Below, piece after piece: positions 1 through 8,871 of a DNA stretch of 25,383 nt. This stretch comes from Promethearchaeota archaeon (GTDB taxonomy: Archaea > Asgardarchaeota > Lokiarchaeia > Sigynarchaeales > SOKP01), in assembly GCA_019057735.1 (NCBI GenBank), contig JAHLWV010000009.1:1-25383 (forward strand), written 5' to 3'. The notes beneath the pieces were generated by a model. That model saw only the letters and a program-made list of their open reading frames with translations, made no database searches and was not told where the DNA came from. The position numbers and the translations under genes are program-made. How positions within the stretch are numbered: the stretch's first letter is position 1; every line of letters starts with the position of its first letter.

Positions 1-173
1 ACTAAGATATTTTATTACATATTTGCTATATTTTTCTTTGTTCATATGAATGTACCCGTTTAAGTTTAAATTCGTATTAAATCTAATTACTCTCTCAACC
101 AATATAAACTTATAGAAGCGAATTTAAAACAAAAATTAAAAAATATAGATAAAATTGAGTTATAAGTTCGATT
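1..173. other. non-coding window edge
   Basis: AT-rich stretch downstream of the DedA-like gene. I see no convincing ORF, RNA gene or repeat in it. Confidence 0.5.
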
Positions 174-974
174 TCATTGATTTTTTTTCTCGTGACGCTT
201 ACTTATGAGATAAAACAATACAAACATTACAATTAGAATTGCCAATACTAACAGCAAAATTACATTAAATACTTCTGATTGAGCTCTGATTGATTCAACA
301 TTCGTAGTATCAATAGGGGGGGTGAAGCCTAGCAAAGCACCCCATATGGAGTAAAAGAAAGCTCGGAAAATTGACCCTATTAATGTCCCAATTGAATATT
401 TTTTAACATCTATATCGACCAAACCAGATGCGTATGAAATTACATCAAATGATATGAAAGGAATAAATCTGGAAACAATTATTGCTTTAATACCATATTT
501 TTTAATCATTTTATCTGCATAATCGAGTCCACTTTCTCCTACAAACTTTTTTGCTAAAGGTCTACCTCCCTTCCTACTTATATAGAAACACAATAAACTG
601 GCAGCCATCGAACCAAAAATTCCCATAATTCCACCAAATAACCAGCCCCAGATCATCCCCGTGGACAAAAGAACAATTTCTGATGGAATTGGAACTAACA
701 GCCCCTGAATTGCCATTATGCCAATAAAAAGGAAGATCCCCCAAAATTGTAAGTCGTAAATAGGATTAACAAAACATACAGCTACAATTGTGTAAACGAA
801 GGTTGTATCAATAAAATAATTGTAATATAATAGGACGAGCGAAAGCACTATTAACGCGACAAATAAGATAATGAATAGAATAGTCTTAACGCTATACTGC
901 GAGAAATTAAGCAAGTTTTTGATGTAATTTTTTAATTTAGAAGAAGAAGAATCTTTGCTCTCGTTATTTTCCAT
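174..974 (-). CDS. DedA/VTT-family membrane protein (TVP38/TMEM64-like)
   Basis: Integral membrane protein of the VTT (DedA, TVP38/TMEM64) family, whose members are linked to lipid scrambling or membrane homeostasis; no substrate can be read from the sequence. After a short Ser/Lys-rich N-terminus there is a first membrane helix, then the VTT core at about residues 80-220 (numbered from the upstream TTG). The core includes a re-entrant segment with PIPSE near residue 100, a Gly-rich helix, and the signature FIPFISFD followed by an S-x-x-SG-like turn near 173-188. A last helix near the C-terminus ends in a Lys-rich tail. I chose the ATG at 974; an in-frame TTG lies at 983 with no ribosome site that would favour it. 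It is transcribed away from the PAP2 gene across a 183-base divergent gap. Confidence 0.85.
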   Translation of the reverse strand: MENNESKDSSSSKLKNYIKNLLNFSQYSVKTILFIILFVALIVLSLVLLYYNYFIDTTFVYTIVAVCFVNPIYDLQFWGIFLFIGIMAIQGLLVPIPSEIVLLSTGMIWGWLFGGIMGIFGSMAASLLCFYISRKGGRPLAKKFVGESGLDYADKMIKKYGIKAIIVSRFIPFISFDVISYASGLVDIDVKKYSIGTLIGSIFRAFFYSIWGALLGFTPPIDTTNVESIRAQSEVFNVILLLVLAILIVMFVLFYLISKRHEKKNQ

Positions 975-1114
975 GCTTATCAATTCATTTTATAACTTTT
1001 GAGTAATTTACCTAATTTAAATTTCTATACTAATTATTTTTTATCTTTTTCTAAAAATTAATTTCAGTAGGATAATTCGATTATTTCAACCATTTTATTG
1101 GAAAAAACAAGATT

Positions 1115-1120
1115 ATATAA
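1115..1120 (+). promoter_or_regulatory. putative TATA box for the PAP2 gene
   Basis: The sequence gattatataatg holds TATATA about 38 bases before the ATG at 1158, with an A-rich, BRE-like stretch just upstream. With normal archaeal TATA-to-start spacing the transcript would have a leader of about 15 bases. Confidence 0.4.
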
Positions 1121-1157
1121 TGATCAAAAAACATAATGTTTAATATTAAAAATAAAT

Positions 1158-1985
1158 ATGAACACGGTAAGAAAAATGACTGATAACACAAGTAAGCTGA
1201 ATGTGAAAAAATTAATTCTGATTGTTATTGTTATTTGGGTTGTTCTTAGTATAATATTTGGACTTTATGATTTGGCAATTTCAATAGCAGTTGTTGATGA
1301 AGCATCTATCTGGGGAAATTTTGGGGCTGATTATGGCGAAGTTCCTGGCTACGCGTTAATTATTATCGCCTTAGCAACATTACTTGGGAGTCTTTTTACA
1401 AATTTAAAAATGCAAAAAATTCCGGGTTATGGTGGAATTGTTGTAGGTGTTTTATTTATTCTATTCATAGATGATGAAAAATACGTTAACATTGGATGGA
1501 GCTTTATTCTTGCATTGCTCATCTATATCGTTATCACGTGGAATAAAGACTGGAAACACTACAGAAATATTTCTGGTGTAATTGCTCTTTTAGCAGTTAT
1601 AAATCCACTATTATTTGTCCAAATAGCTAAGATATTATGTGGAAGAGTTCGTTTTAGGAATCTCGATCCGGGCTATACTAATTTTACTTATTGGTTTCTG
1701 CCTCCAGGTATAAGTGGAGATGGTAGTTCGTTTCCTTCAGGACATACAGCAATGAGTTGGATGTTTTTACCATTACTTATAACTGTCAAAGACAGAAAAG
1801 TTAAGGACCCACTAAGAATAATAGTTAGCGTCTTAGTAATTGGATGGGGTTTATTTGTAGGACTCTCTCGAATAGCTGTTGGTGCTCACTATGCTTCTGA
1901 TGTTCTCTTTTCAACCGGTGCTGCTACAATTGTTACAATATTTCTTTATGCTAGATTCTACAGAAAACGGAATAAATCAGAATAA
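1158..1985 (+). CDS. PAP2-family membrane phosphatase
   Basis: Predicted membrane lipid or polyprenyl-phosphate phosphatase of the PAP2 superfamily. All three motifs are visible. Motif 1 is K158 to R165 (K-x6-R), with Phe where most members have Pro. Motif 2 is P193-S-G-H196. Motif 3 is S237-R238-x5-H244-x3-D248. H196 and H244 are the expected catalytic histidines, and D248 completes the charge relay. At least six hydrophobic helices surround the motifs: residues 18-45, 64-80, 92-104, 113-127, 138-157 and 220-236, with another at the C-terminus. An acidic loop near 48-62 is probably exposed. The exact substrate (phosphatidate, undecaprenyl or archaeal isoprenoid pyrophosphate) cannot be told. 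The DedA-like gene next to it also concerns membrane lipids, but it is divergent. Confidence 0.9.
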   Translation: MNTVRKMTDNTSKLNVKKLILIVIVIWVVLSIIFGLYDLAISIAVVDEASIWGNFGADYGEVPGYALIIIALATLLGSLFTNLKMQKIPGYGGIVVGVLFILFIDDEKYVNIGWSFILALLIYIVITWNKDWKHYRNISGVIALLAVINPLLFVQIAKILCGRVRFRNLDPGYTNFTYWFLPPGISGDGSSFPSGHTAMSWMFLPLLITVKDRKVKDPLRIIVSVLVIGWGLFVGLSRIAVGAHYASDVLFSTGAATIVTIFLYARFYRKRNKSE

Positions 1986-2047
1986 CCGTTTTCTAAATTA
2001 ATTCTAGTTTTTTTAAATTTATATGGTTTTTAATGAGGAACAAGTTA

Positions 2048-2710
2048 ATGAAACAAATTGTTAAAAATATCTATCATGTTGGCGATTCAGGCTGTTCTGT
2101 CTATTTAATAAACACAAATAGTAAAGAAGGTCTAGTTTTGATCGATTGTGGAATGAGCCTTGATATGATTAAAAAAATCAGTAAATTAAATTTAAATCCT
2201 AATAATATAAAACACTGCATATTAACTCACTTTCATATTGACCATACAGGCGCTTGTTTCGATTTAAAAAATTTTAACAAACAAGTTAAGTTCTACGCTC
2301 ACGATTTAGATGCAGATGCTATTGAAGAAAGTGGTCATGATAGTAAAACTGCGGCTTCTTGGTATGGCGTTGAATATAAGCCAGTGAAATTGGAAAAAAG
2401 ACTGAAAGGCGATTTGGAGAAAATTCTATTAGGGCAATATGAATTTCAGTGCATTCATACTCCTGGTCATACACCAGGATCCATTTCTGTTCTAATTGAA
2501 GTTGATAACATCAAAATTCTGTTCGGGCAAGATATCCATGGGCCATTCTATAAATCGTTTGGATCCAATCTTGATGATTATCAAAAATCAATGCAGAAGC
2601 TGTTGGATTTACACACGGACATTTTATGCGAAGGTCATTATGGTGTAATAAAACCAGCCAGCGAAGTTAGTCGTTTCATCAGAGGTCATATGGATAGTAA
2701 TCGTCCTTAG
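2048..2710 (+). CDS. MBL-fold metallo-hydrolase
   Basis: Metallo-beta-lactamase-fold hydrolase of the glyoxalase-II-like type. Numbered from the chosen start, it shows H61-x-H63-x-D65-H66 (THFHIDHTG), then H141 in TPGHTPGS, the bridging D162 in GQD, and H197 in EGHYG. This is a complete binuclear metal site. Length, about 220 residues, is normal for a single-domain member. I chose ATG 2048 because GAGGA lies 8 bases upstream; an in-frame ATG at 2033 would add five residues but would put that GAGGA inside the gene. It follows the PAP2 gene by about 60 bases on the same strand and may be cotranscribed. The substrate (thioester, phosphodiester or other) is not predictable. Confidence 0.9.
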   Translation: MKQIVKNIYHVGDSGCSVYLINTNSKEGLVLIDCGMSLDMIKKISKLNLNPNNIKHCILTHFHIDHTGACFDLKNFNKQVKFYAHDLDADAIEESGHDSKTAASWYGVEYKPVKLEKRLKGDLEKILLGQYEFQCIHTPGHTPGSISVLIEVDNIKILFGQDIHGPFYKSFGSNLDDYQKSMQKLLDLHTDILCEGHYGVIKPASEVSRFIRGHMDSNRP

Positions 2711-2782
2711 TATACTTTGACATAAGTGTAAACGTACCATCATAATTCAAATATGTTAATGAACTCACTGTTTTTAAAAAGC

Positions 2783-2789
2783 TTTATAT
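2783..2789 (+). promoter_or_regulatory. putative archaeal promoter (BRE/TATA)
   Basis: The stretch aaaaagctttatatcc matches an archaeal BRE plus TATA element, 54 bases before the TTG start at 2843. The expected transcription start is near 2810. Confidence 0.5.
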
Positions 2790-2796
2790 CCTTTTA

Positions 2797-2809
2797 GAAC
2801 TAATAGTTC
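2797..2809. promoter_or_regulatory. 13-base palindrome downstream of the TATA box
   Basis: GAACTAATAGTTC is a perfect 5-base inverted repeat around AAT, placed between the TATA box and the expected transcription start. A repressor bound here would block initiation, so it is a candidate operator. A perfect 5-base arm can also arise by chance in AT-rich DNA. Confidence 0.3.
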
Positions 2810-2842
2810 CTTACTAAATTTTAAATTAGGAGTGGGAAAATT

Positions 2843-3664
2843 TTGCTTCATAATTTTTTTGAGACATTCACCCAAGCAATTAGAGAATTTGAGTACGATT
2901 ACATATTTGTTGATAGTATATTTCTTACAATTTGGATTGCTATCTTAATTAAGTATAAAAAATGGAAACCATTAAAATTTGGCGTCTTTACAGGATTTTT
3001 AGTGTATTTCATTGATTGCATTGTCTGGTTCAACTTACCTGCAGGTCCTAATTATCCTACGGGTACTTATATTAGAGAATATTGGATTGGAGGAATCTAT
3101 ATGCCTCGTCCTCTTGGAGATTATTTTTGGCTTAAATTTGGGGCAGATTTTATGATGACATTTTCTTATGCAATGTTTGCTTTCGGATGGTTGTGGATAA
3201 TGTTTGAAAATTTTGCTAAGAGAAATTTAAAAGAAATACTAATATTTACATTATTAATCTTCACTTTTTGGATGCTGATTCCTCTTTTTTCGTTATTAAT
3301 TCCCTTAAATAACACTCAAGTGAGATCTATTCGCTATATGGACACTCAAATGATTGCTTGGAGCATCAATTTAATTGCAGGGTATGTATTTTTGTCTTTA
3401 ATCTATGGAACAAAAAAATTTGGAAGTAGAAAACCAAAAACAATTCTATATGTTTTCGTTGTAGGTTGTGTTGGAGCTTTTTTCATGGAATTCCCTCTTC
3501 TAATTTTTGGAATTCGCCCTACAGGCATTTTATTTTTGTTCTATAATGTTCTGTTTATGTTTAATCAAGGTACGCCTTATTTGTATATATTATACGATAA
3601 TTTGCCATGGTTATTCTCAAAGATAAAAAAATCTTCTCACGAAGAAATTGAAATAACCATATAA
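2843..3664 (+). CDS. multi-pass membrane protein, unknown function
   Basis: I do not recognise the family. The 273-residue protein has about seven hydrophobic segments (near residues 19-37, 46-64, 100-122, 132-153, 172-190, 202-221 and 226-245). Between helices 2 and 3 lies a Pro/Gly/Tyr/Trp-rich loop (about residues 65-97), probably outside the cell. The C-terminus is short and charged (HEEIEI). The start is TTG at 2843, supported by AGGAG at 2828-2832, a suitable distance upstream. A candidate promoter and palindrome precede it. The gene ends 26 bases before the convergent SIR2-TPR gene, with A- and T-runs between them that could stop transcription both ways. Confidence 0.75.
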   Translation: MLHNFFETFTQAIREFEYDYIFVDSIFLTIWIAILIKYKKWKPLKFGVFTGFLVYFIDCIVWFNLPAGPNYPTGTYIREYWIGGIYMPRPLGDYFWLKFGADFMMTFSYAMFAFGWLWIMFENFAKRNLKEILIFTLLIFTFWMLIPLFSLLIPLNNTQVRSIRYMDTQMIAWSINLIAGYVFLSLIYGTKKFGSRKPKTILYVFVVGCVGAFFMEFPLLIFGIRPTGILFLFYNVLFMFNQGTPYLYILYDNLPWLFSKIKKSSHEEIEITI

Positions 3665-3690
3665 TAAATTAAAAAAAAGTAATTTTTGTT
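3665..3690. terminator. A/T-run gap between convergent genes
   Basis: A run of eight A followed closely by runs of T separates two convergent stop codons. Oligo-T tracts on each strand are typical archaeal termination signals. No strong hairpin is evident. Confidence 0.35.
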
Positions 3691-6600
3691 TTATTTCACT
3701 TTAGCCTTAATCATTTTTATATTGCTTTTGAGAACTTTCACGATTGATAATTTTTCAGAGCCAGTTTTGATCAGAGTATTTAACGCTTCTTGATGATTTT
3801 TCAACGCTTCAGAGTAAGACTTTTGTTCTAAGTATATCAGTCCTAATTTATAATGTGAATCCGCTATTCCTACATTATCTTCAAGATCTTTGTAAATTTC
3901 AAGCGCTTGGGTGCATTTTTTCCACGCGTCTGTGTATTTTCCTTGATAAAGAAATGCTAAACCAATATTATTTAAGTATTTACCGTTAGATTGCCTATCC
4001 TCGCTTTTTTCAGCTATTTGATTAGCTTCTTCAAAGCGTTTTAATGCTACCGGATAATTCCCCTCGTCAAGATAAATTAATCCTATGTTATAAAGGCTTT
4101 CCGCTTTTCTAGTGAAATTCTTTAGCTTATCGTCAAGATTGAGAGATTCTTCAAAACTTTTCAAAGCATCAAGATACAACCCTTGATCCCTATAGATCAT
4201 TGCTGTATTATATAAATTCTCCGCTCTTGCATCTGAAGGTCCTAATACTTTAAAGAGTTTTGTTCCTCGGTCGTACCATTTAAGTGCTTCTGTATAATCT
4301 CCTCTATCCTGGTAAACAAGGCCAACTTTATTTAAACAATATGTCTTCCCTATTAAATCTCCTACTTGATCAAATATTTCAAGGGCGATATTATAACGCT
4401 TAAAGGCGTCTTTATACACACCCTGTTTATGAAATAGAACTCCTATTCTACATAGAATTCGAGCTTTCCTCTCTTCGTCATAAATTTGTTGAGACACTTT
4501 AAGTGCTTCGTTGTTCCACTTTAGAGCTTCAGAATACTTACCAAGTTCTTGATAGATTAATCCAATACTCTCAAAGCAATCTGCGTTTCCTTCTAAGTTT
4601 TCAATTTCATCGAAAAGCCTGTATGCATCTTCATACCAAGTTAATGCTTCTTGAAAATGCTCTTGATCCTTAAAAATATCTCCAATCATTCGTATAATAA
4701 TCGCTTGGTTTGTGAGATTACCTAATTGTTCCTCAATTTCTAGAGCTTCTTTGTATCTATCCAATGTCTCTTTGTATTTTTTACGGATAAGGAATATTTT
4801 TCCTATGCAGAGTAGTCTACGCGCCTTTCCCTTCATATTTCCAAGTTGTTCGTCGATATCTAATGCTTTTTCGTATAGTTGTAGGGCTTCAAGATAATTG
4901 TCCTCGTCGTAATAGATATCCCCTATGCTCGTAAAGATATCGGCTTTAATTTCTAAGTTTCCTAAACTTTCTGTGACATATATTGCTTCGTTGTATCTTC
5001 TTACCGCTTCGGGATAATGCTTCTGAGCTTGATATATTTCTCCGATAACGCTGAGAATTTCCACTTGTTCTTCTAAATGTCCTAATTGTTCTGCAATCAA
5101 CAGTGCTTCTTCGTAACGTCTTAGAGCTTCTATTAAATCCCATTGTTCACGAAAAATCTTACCGGTTATATTTAAACACATTGCTTTCTTATGTAAGTTA
5201 CCGATTTGTTCAGCTATTTTAATGGCTTCTTCAAACTTCTTTAAGGCTAACTCATTTTCTCCCACATAATGATAATTTGTTCCAATTAAATGAAGACTTT
5301 CAATTTGTCCTTCCATATTACTCTGTTTTCTATAGATATTTAATGCTTCTTCGAGCTTTTGTTTAGCTTGAGGATAATCGCCTTGATCTTGAAAAATTAA
5401 TCCCATCATGTTAAGAATATCTGCCTTTTTTTCTGCCTTTCCAATGTCTTTAACGATTTCGAGCGCATCTTTATACCTACTTAATGCTTCTTGAAAATTA
5501 GCTTGTTCAGCATAGAAATTCCCTATATTTTTTAAAGTGTCAGCTGTTCCTTCAAGATTATCAGTTATCCCGTAAAGTTGAAGAGCTTCCTGAAAGTTTT
5601 CAAATGATTCTGAGAATTTTCTTTGATCGAGATAAATCTGTCCAAGAGTTATTAAGGTGGAAGCCTTACTGTTTGAATCTTCTAGTTGATCATAAATTTC
5701 CAGAGCATTCTTAAAATTCTTTAGTGCTTTTAAATAAACTTTTTGTTCCTTGTATATTAGCCCCATATTTATAAGCACATCAACTTCTCCTCTAATTTCT
5801 CCAATCTGGATGTAAAAATTTAAGGAATCTTCAAACCATTTTAGTGAATCAAAATATTTATTCTGATTTTGAAAAATCATCCCTATTTGGCGCGAAAATC
5901 TAGCTTTTAATTTGACATTTCCTAAATTCTCGGCTATTTGAAAACCTTCTTCAAAGTAATCAAATGCTTTAGGGTAATTCCATTGATCTCTATAAATAAT
6001 TCCTATAGAGTTTAAGGCGTCCAACTTTCCTTCAATTCCCCCCAATAGATTGTAAATATTAAGTGATTCATTACATTTCTCCAGCCCCGTAAGAGAATCT
6101 CCAATTTCATGAGTGGTTCGTCCAATTATATTCAAAATTTCTGCTTTTTGTTCGAGATCCTCTAATTGCTCAGAGATTTTTAACGCTGCTTGAAGTTGTT
6201 TTAAAGCTTCGCTAAAATTTTTTTTCGAAGAATAGATTTTCCCCTTAAGTTTCAAATTTAACGCTTTCTTACTAAGATTTTCAAATTTCCCATTAATTTT
6301 TATTGCAGATTCTAAATACATCAGGGCGTCTTCATATTTATGTTGTTCTTGGTAAACGACGCTTAGATTGTTGTAAATTTCCGACTTTTGATTGAGATCT
6401 TTGATTTTTTCAAGTTCTTTCAGTGCTAAATTAAAATTCTTTATTGCATCTGAATATTTTCTCAGTTTGTGATGCACAAGACCAATATATTTAAAAATCA
6501 ACGCTCGTTCTGGCATTGATTTCGATTTGATTTGAACTTGTAAAGATTTGTGTAACGAATCTAATGCGTCCACGTAATTTGATTGTTCATAGTTAATGAT

Positions 6601-7755
6601 CCCCATTTCCATTAGAGATATTGCTTTCCAGTGACTATCTTCAGATTTAGCCATATACAGGCCCTCCAAACACCTGAGAGCATCGCTATAATTCATAGTT
6701 TCAAAATAAATCTTATTAGATATAAATAGTTTGGTTAAATCAGATGGCTCTTTAATTTTAGCTTCGAGCCAATCAGCTAAATTCAATTCAAATTTTTCCT
6801 TACTGATTTCCTCTTTTTTACCCAAAAGTTTCTCAAGAAATTTAGGAGTATTAATATTTAATCGGAATACATTAATAGATTCATTTAATCTTTTAATTTC
6901 CAGAAGATGTTGATCTAAATCACCCGAATTGCTTAGATCCCTACTCTCGGGTTTGTTATATTCGTAGAGGTCTCCTTTTATTTTACTATTGGATGTGTGA
7001 TTAATCCATACCAAGTTTTTCAGTCTATTCATAGTTTTAAGAGTAGAAATAAGATCGTAATCATTTTTAGCTGAGTACCCCATTATTATCAGTGTACGTT
7101 CATTTGAAATCCGTTCTAACATTTGAGCTTTGAACGGCTCTAACTGAATGATATTTTTTTTATCGTGGTTCGATCCAATTAGCTTTAAGGTATTATTAAA
7201 AGAATTACGGGTATCCTCTCCAGTGATAATATTTTTAGGAGAGCTGTGAAGTTTGTAAATCGGAATTCTTTTGTTTTTATACAACTTTTCAGGATCACTG
7301 AACCTTTGGTAATCTTTTTCAGTAATAACGGGGATTATTTTTTTTTTTGGATATTGAGTTTGAAGTAAAGCATGTTCAATTAAGAAATCAAAGTTTGTAG
7401 TTGCTAAGTAATGTCCTTTCTTTATCATATCTGCTAGAAAAAAGTGCTCAATGTTTGGTTTATCGCTTTCCAAATAGAAATCCAAAAACTCAAAATCACC
7501 ATTGAGCGAATTATGTAATATTCTTACTAATGCTTCAAAGCTTAAACCTTGAATACTTAATATTTTTTCAACCTCAGATTTAGAACAGAAGAATTTAATA
7601 AGTGCCCTCATCGCATTACTAGCTGATGGGAGTTGAGATGGAGAATCTACTGAAGCTCCTGCTCCAACTAAAAAAGTAAGCTTTTCTTCTGATTTGAATA
7701 ACTCATTAATATTTAAATTTGATTTTTTTACACTACTCAAATAATTCTCACCCAT
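3691..7755 (-). CDS. SIR2-like domain protein with 25 TPR units
   Basis: Two-part protein of 1354 residues. The N-terminal part (about 20-300) is a SIR2-like Rossmann domain: a nucleotide loop GAGAS at 31-35, TTNFD with N121, KLHSS with H170, and GYSAKND at 226-232. These match the NAD-binding and catalytic positions of SIR2 domains found in bacterial antiviral NADases, with HSS replacing the usual HGS. From about residue 338 to 1337 there are 25 tetratricopeptide units; units 2 to 25 are each exactly 40 residues. Many match IG-x-IY-x-x-Q...Y-x-EAL-x-x-[YF]-x-x-AL. The TPR superhelix probably binds a partner or trigger, and the SIR2 part may hydrolyse NAD. No STAND ATPase or other defence gene is adjacent. 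A regulatory or signalling role, or a deacylase activity, remains possible. Confidence 0.85.
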   Translation of the reverse strand: MGENYLSSVKKSNLNINELFKSEEKLTFLVGAGASVDSPSQLPSASNAMRALIKFFCSKSEVEKILSIQGLSFEALVRILHNSLNGDFEFLDFYLESDKPNIEHFFLADMIKKGHYLATTNFDFLIEHALLQTQYPKKKIIPVITEKDYQRFSDPEKLYKNKRIPIYKLHSSPKNIITGEDTRNSFNNTLKLIGSNHDKKNIIQLEPFKAQMLERISNERTLIIMGYSAKNDYDLISTLKTMNRLKNLVWINHTSNSKIKGDLYEYNKPESRDLSNSGDLDQHLLEIKRLNESINVFRLNINTPKFLEKLLGKKEEISKEKFELNLADWLEAKIKEPSDLTKLFISNKIYFETMNYSDALRCLEGLYMAKSEDSHWKAISLMEMGIINYEQSNYVDALDSLHKSLQVQIKSKSMPERALIFKYIGLVHHKLRKYSDAIKNFNLALKELEKIKDLNQKSEIYNNLSVVYQEQHKYEDALMYLESAIKINGKFENLSKKALNLKLKGKIYSSKKNFSEALKQLQAALKISEQLEDLEQKAEILNIIGRTTHEIGDSLTGLEKCNESLNIYNLLGGIEGKLDALNSIGIIYRDQWNYPKAFDYFEEGFQIAENLGNVKLKARFSRQIGMIFQNQNKYFDSLKWFEDSLNFYIQIGEIRGEVDVLINMGLIYKEQKVYLKALKNFKNALEIYDQLEDSNSKASTLITLGQIYLDQRKFSESFENFQEALQLYGITDNLEGTADTLKNIGNFYAEQANFQEALSRYKDALEIVKDIGKAEKKADILNMMGLIFQDQGDYPQAKQKLEEALNIYRKQSNMEGQIESLHLIGTNYHYVGENELALKKFEEAIKIAEQIGNLHKKAMCLNITGKIFREQWDLIEALRRYEEALLIAEQLGHLEEQVEILSVIGEIYQAQKHYPEAVRRYNEAIYVTESLGNLEIKADIFTSIGDIYYDEDNYLEALQLYEKALDIDEQLGNMKGKARRLLCIGKIFLIRKKYKETLDRYKEALEIEEQLGNLTNQAIIIRMIGDIFKDQEHFQEALTWYEDAYRLFDEIENLEGNADCFESIGLIYQELGKYSEALKWNNEALKVSQQIYDEERKARILCRIGVLFHKQGVYKDAFKRYNIALEIFDQVGDLIGKTYCLNKVGLVYQDRGDYTEALKWYDRGTKLFKVLGPSDARAENLYNTAMIYRDQGLYLDALKSFEESLNLDDKLKNFTRKAESLYNIGLIYLDEGNYPVALKRFEEANQIAEKSEDRQSNGKYLNNIGLAFLYQGKYTDAWKKCTQALEIYKDLEDNVGIADSHYKLGLIYLEQKSYSEALKNHQEALNTLIKTGSEKLSIVKVLKSNIKMIKAKVK
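3745..6624 (-). repeat. 120-base period: 24 ungapped TPR codon units
   Basis: Codons for residues 378-1337 of the SIR2-TPR protein fall into 24 consecutive units of exactly 120 bases, with no insertion or deletion between them. The units have diverged in sequence but keep phase. A 25th, slightly degenerate unit of about 40 residues precedes them. Confidence 0.85.
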
Positions 7756-8010
7756 TCAAAATTGCTTGTAGTAAGTATCTTAATTCTTTTTCGCTCTTAA
7801 AAAATTATGCCTTATGAATGAAATAATGTTTGATATTTATCGTAATTAATAAAAAAAAAATTATTCTTAATCTTTCTTTGATCTCGTTAAATTCTTCTTC
7901 TTAATAAGGTTCGTGAAAAGCTTTAGTAGCATTTCATCAAAAATCTTATCTAATTAAATTAATTATATCAAATATTAGAATAATACTATTAAAATTAACC
8001 TCGTTTCAAA
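7756..8010. other. divergent intergenic region
   Basis: Separates the SIR2-TPR gene (minus) from the PHP gene (plus) and should carry both promoters. An aattatatc TATA-like element near 7961-7969 suits the PHP gene. No RNA gene or repeat was seen. Confidence 0.35.
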
Positions 8011-8871
8011 ATGCAATTTGAAGATTGGCATACTCATAACTCGCTTTGTAAGCATGCTATTGGTACCATCGAAGATTATGTTAAAAGGGCTATTGAACTC
8101 GATCTGAATGTCATAGGAGTTAGCGATCATTTTCCTTATGAATATTTAAGTTCTGAAATTCCATCTCTTGAAGATATACCGTATGAAGGTTATGCGATGC
8201 CCACCAATAATTTGGAGAGTTATATCCTTCAATTAGACGACCTAAAAGAGAAATACTTGAATCAAATACATATAAGAACTGCTTTCGAGATTGACTTCTT
8301 CAAACATCAAGATCACATGCTCAACAAATATTTAAAAGGCTATCTAAATAAATTAGATTATATTTTAGGGTCTGTCCATGTCCTTTTTGGTAAAGCGGGT
8401 GTATTTGCTTTCGATGACGGGCGTTTCTTAAATAAATATAAAGAATATGATGGTAACGATGAAATCTATATAGAATATTATGATTCTTTGCAAGTTATGA
8501 TTAAATCACCCACATTTGAATTAGATATTGTCACCCACTTCGATTTACCAAAAAAATTTGATAAAAGAATTGAAGATAAAGATATGATAATGGAAAAAGT
8601 CATCGAAACTCTTGAGTTGGTAAAAAAACATGATCTTACTGTAGAAATCAATACAAGTGGTTTAAGAAAAAAAGTTAAGGAACAATATCCAAGTATAGAG
8701 ATTATAAAAATAATTTATGATTTGGATATTCCTATTTTATTAGGTTCAGACGCTCACAAACCAGAAGAAGTAGCTTACGAATTTAAGAGCGTAACTAAAA
8801 TGTTGAAAAATGTTGGCTTTAATCAATTCGCTCATTTTGAGAAGAGGCAAAGATCGTACGTTGATTTTTAA
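8011..8871 (+). CDS. PHP-family phosphatase, histidinol-phosphatase-like
   Basis: PHP-domain metal-dependent phosphoesterase most like HisK/HisJ-type histidinol-phosphatases (L-histidinol phosphate to histidinol). Visible metal motifs are H7-x-H9 (DWHTHN), CKHA with H15, SDH at 38-40, an FEID acid near residue 93, SVH in the middle, VTHFD, and the C-terminal GSDAH. The spacing CKHA-x-GTIEDYV is characteristic of the HisK branch. Length, 286 residues, is usual for that branch. No other histidine-biosynthesis gene is in the window, so the substrate assignment is tentative. Its stop codon shares the bases TTAA (8868-8871) with the stop of the convergent DUF166 gene, leaving no gap. Confidence 0.85.
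   Translation: MQFEDWHTHNSLCKHAIGTIEDYVKRAIELDLNVIGVSDHFPYEYLSSEIPSLEDIPYEGYAMPTNNLESYILQLDDLKEKYLNQIHIRTAFEIDFFKHQDHMLNKYLKGYLNKLDYILGSVHVLFGKAGVFAFDDGRFLNKYKEYDGNDEIYIEYYDSLQVMIKSPTFELDIVTHFDLPKKFDKRIEDKDMIMEKVIETLELVKKHDLTVEINTSGLRKKVKEQYPSIEIIKIIYDLDIPILLGSDAHKPEEVAYEFKSVTKMLKNVGFNQFAHFEKRQRSYVDF

Noticed and set aside
4712..5143. Short ORFs on both strands inside the SIR2-TPR gene.
   Set aside because: They overlap a long ORF with clear TPR periodicity and have Ser/Arg-rich shadow composition. They are frame shadows, as are the other short ORFs inside larger genes in this window.
3691..8871. A multi-gene defence island around the SIR2-TPR gene.
   Set aside because: The flanking genes are a membrane protein and a PHP phosphatase. 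No nuclease, methyltransferase, STAND ATPase or mobile element is seen.
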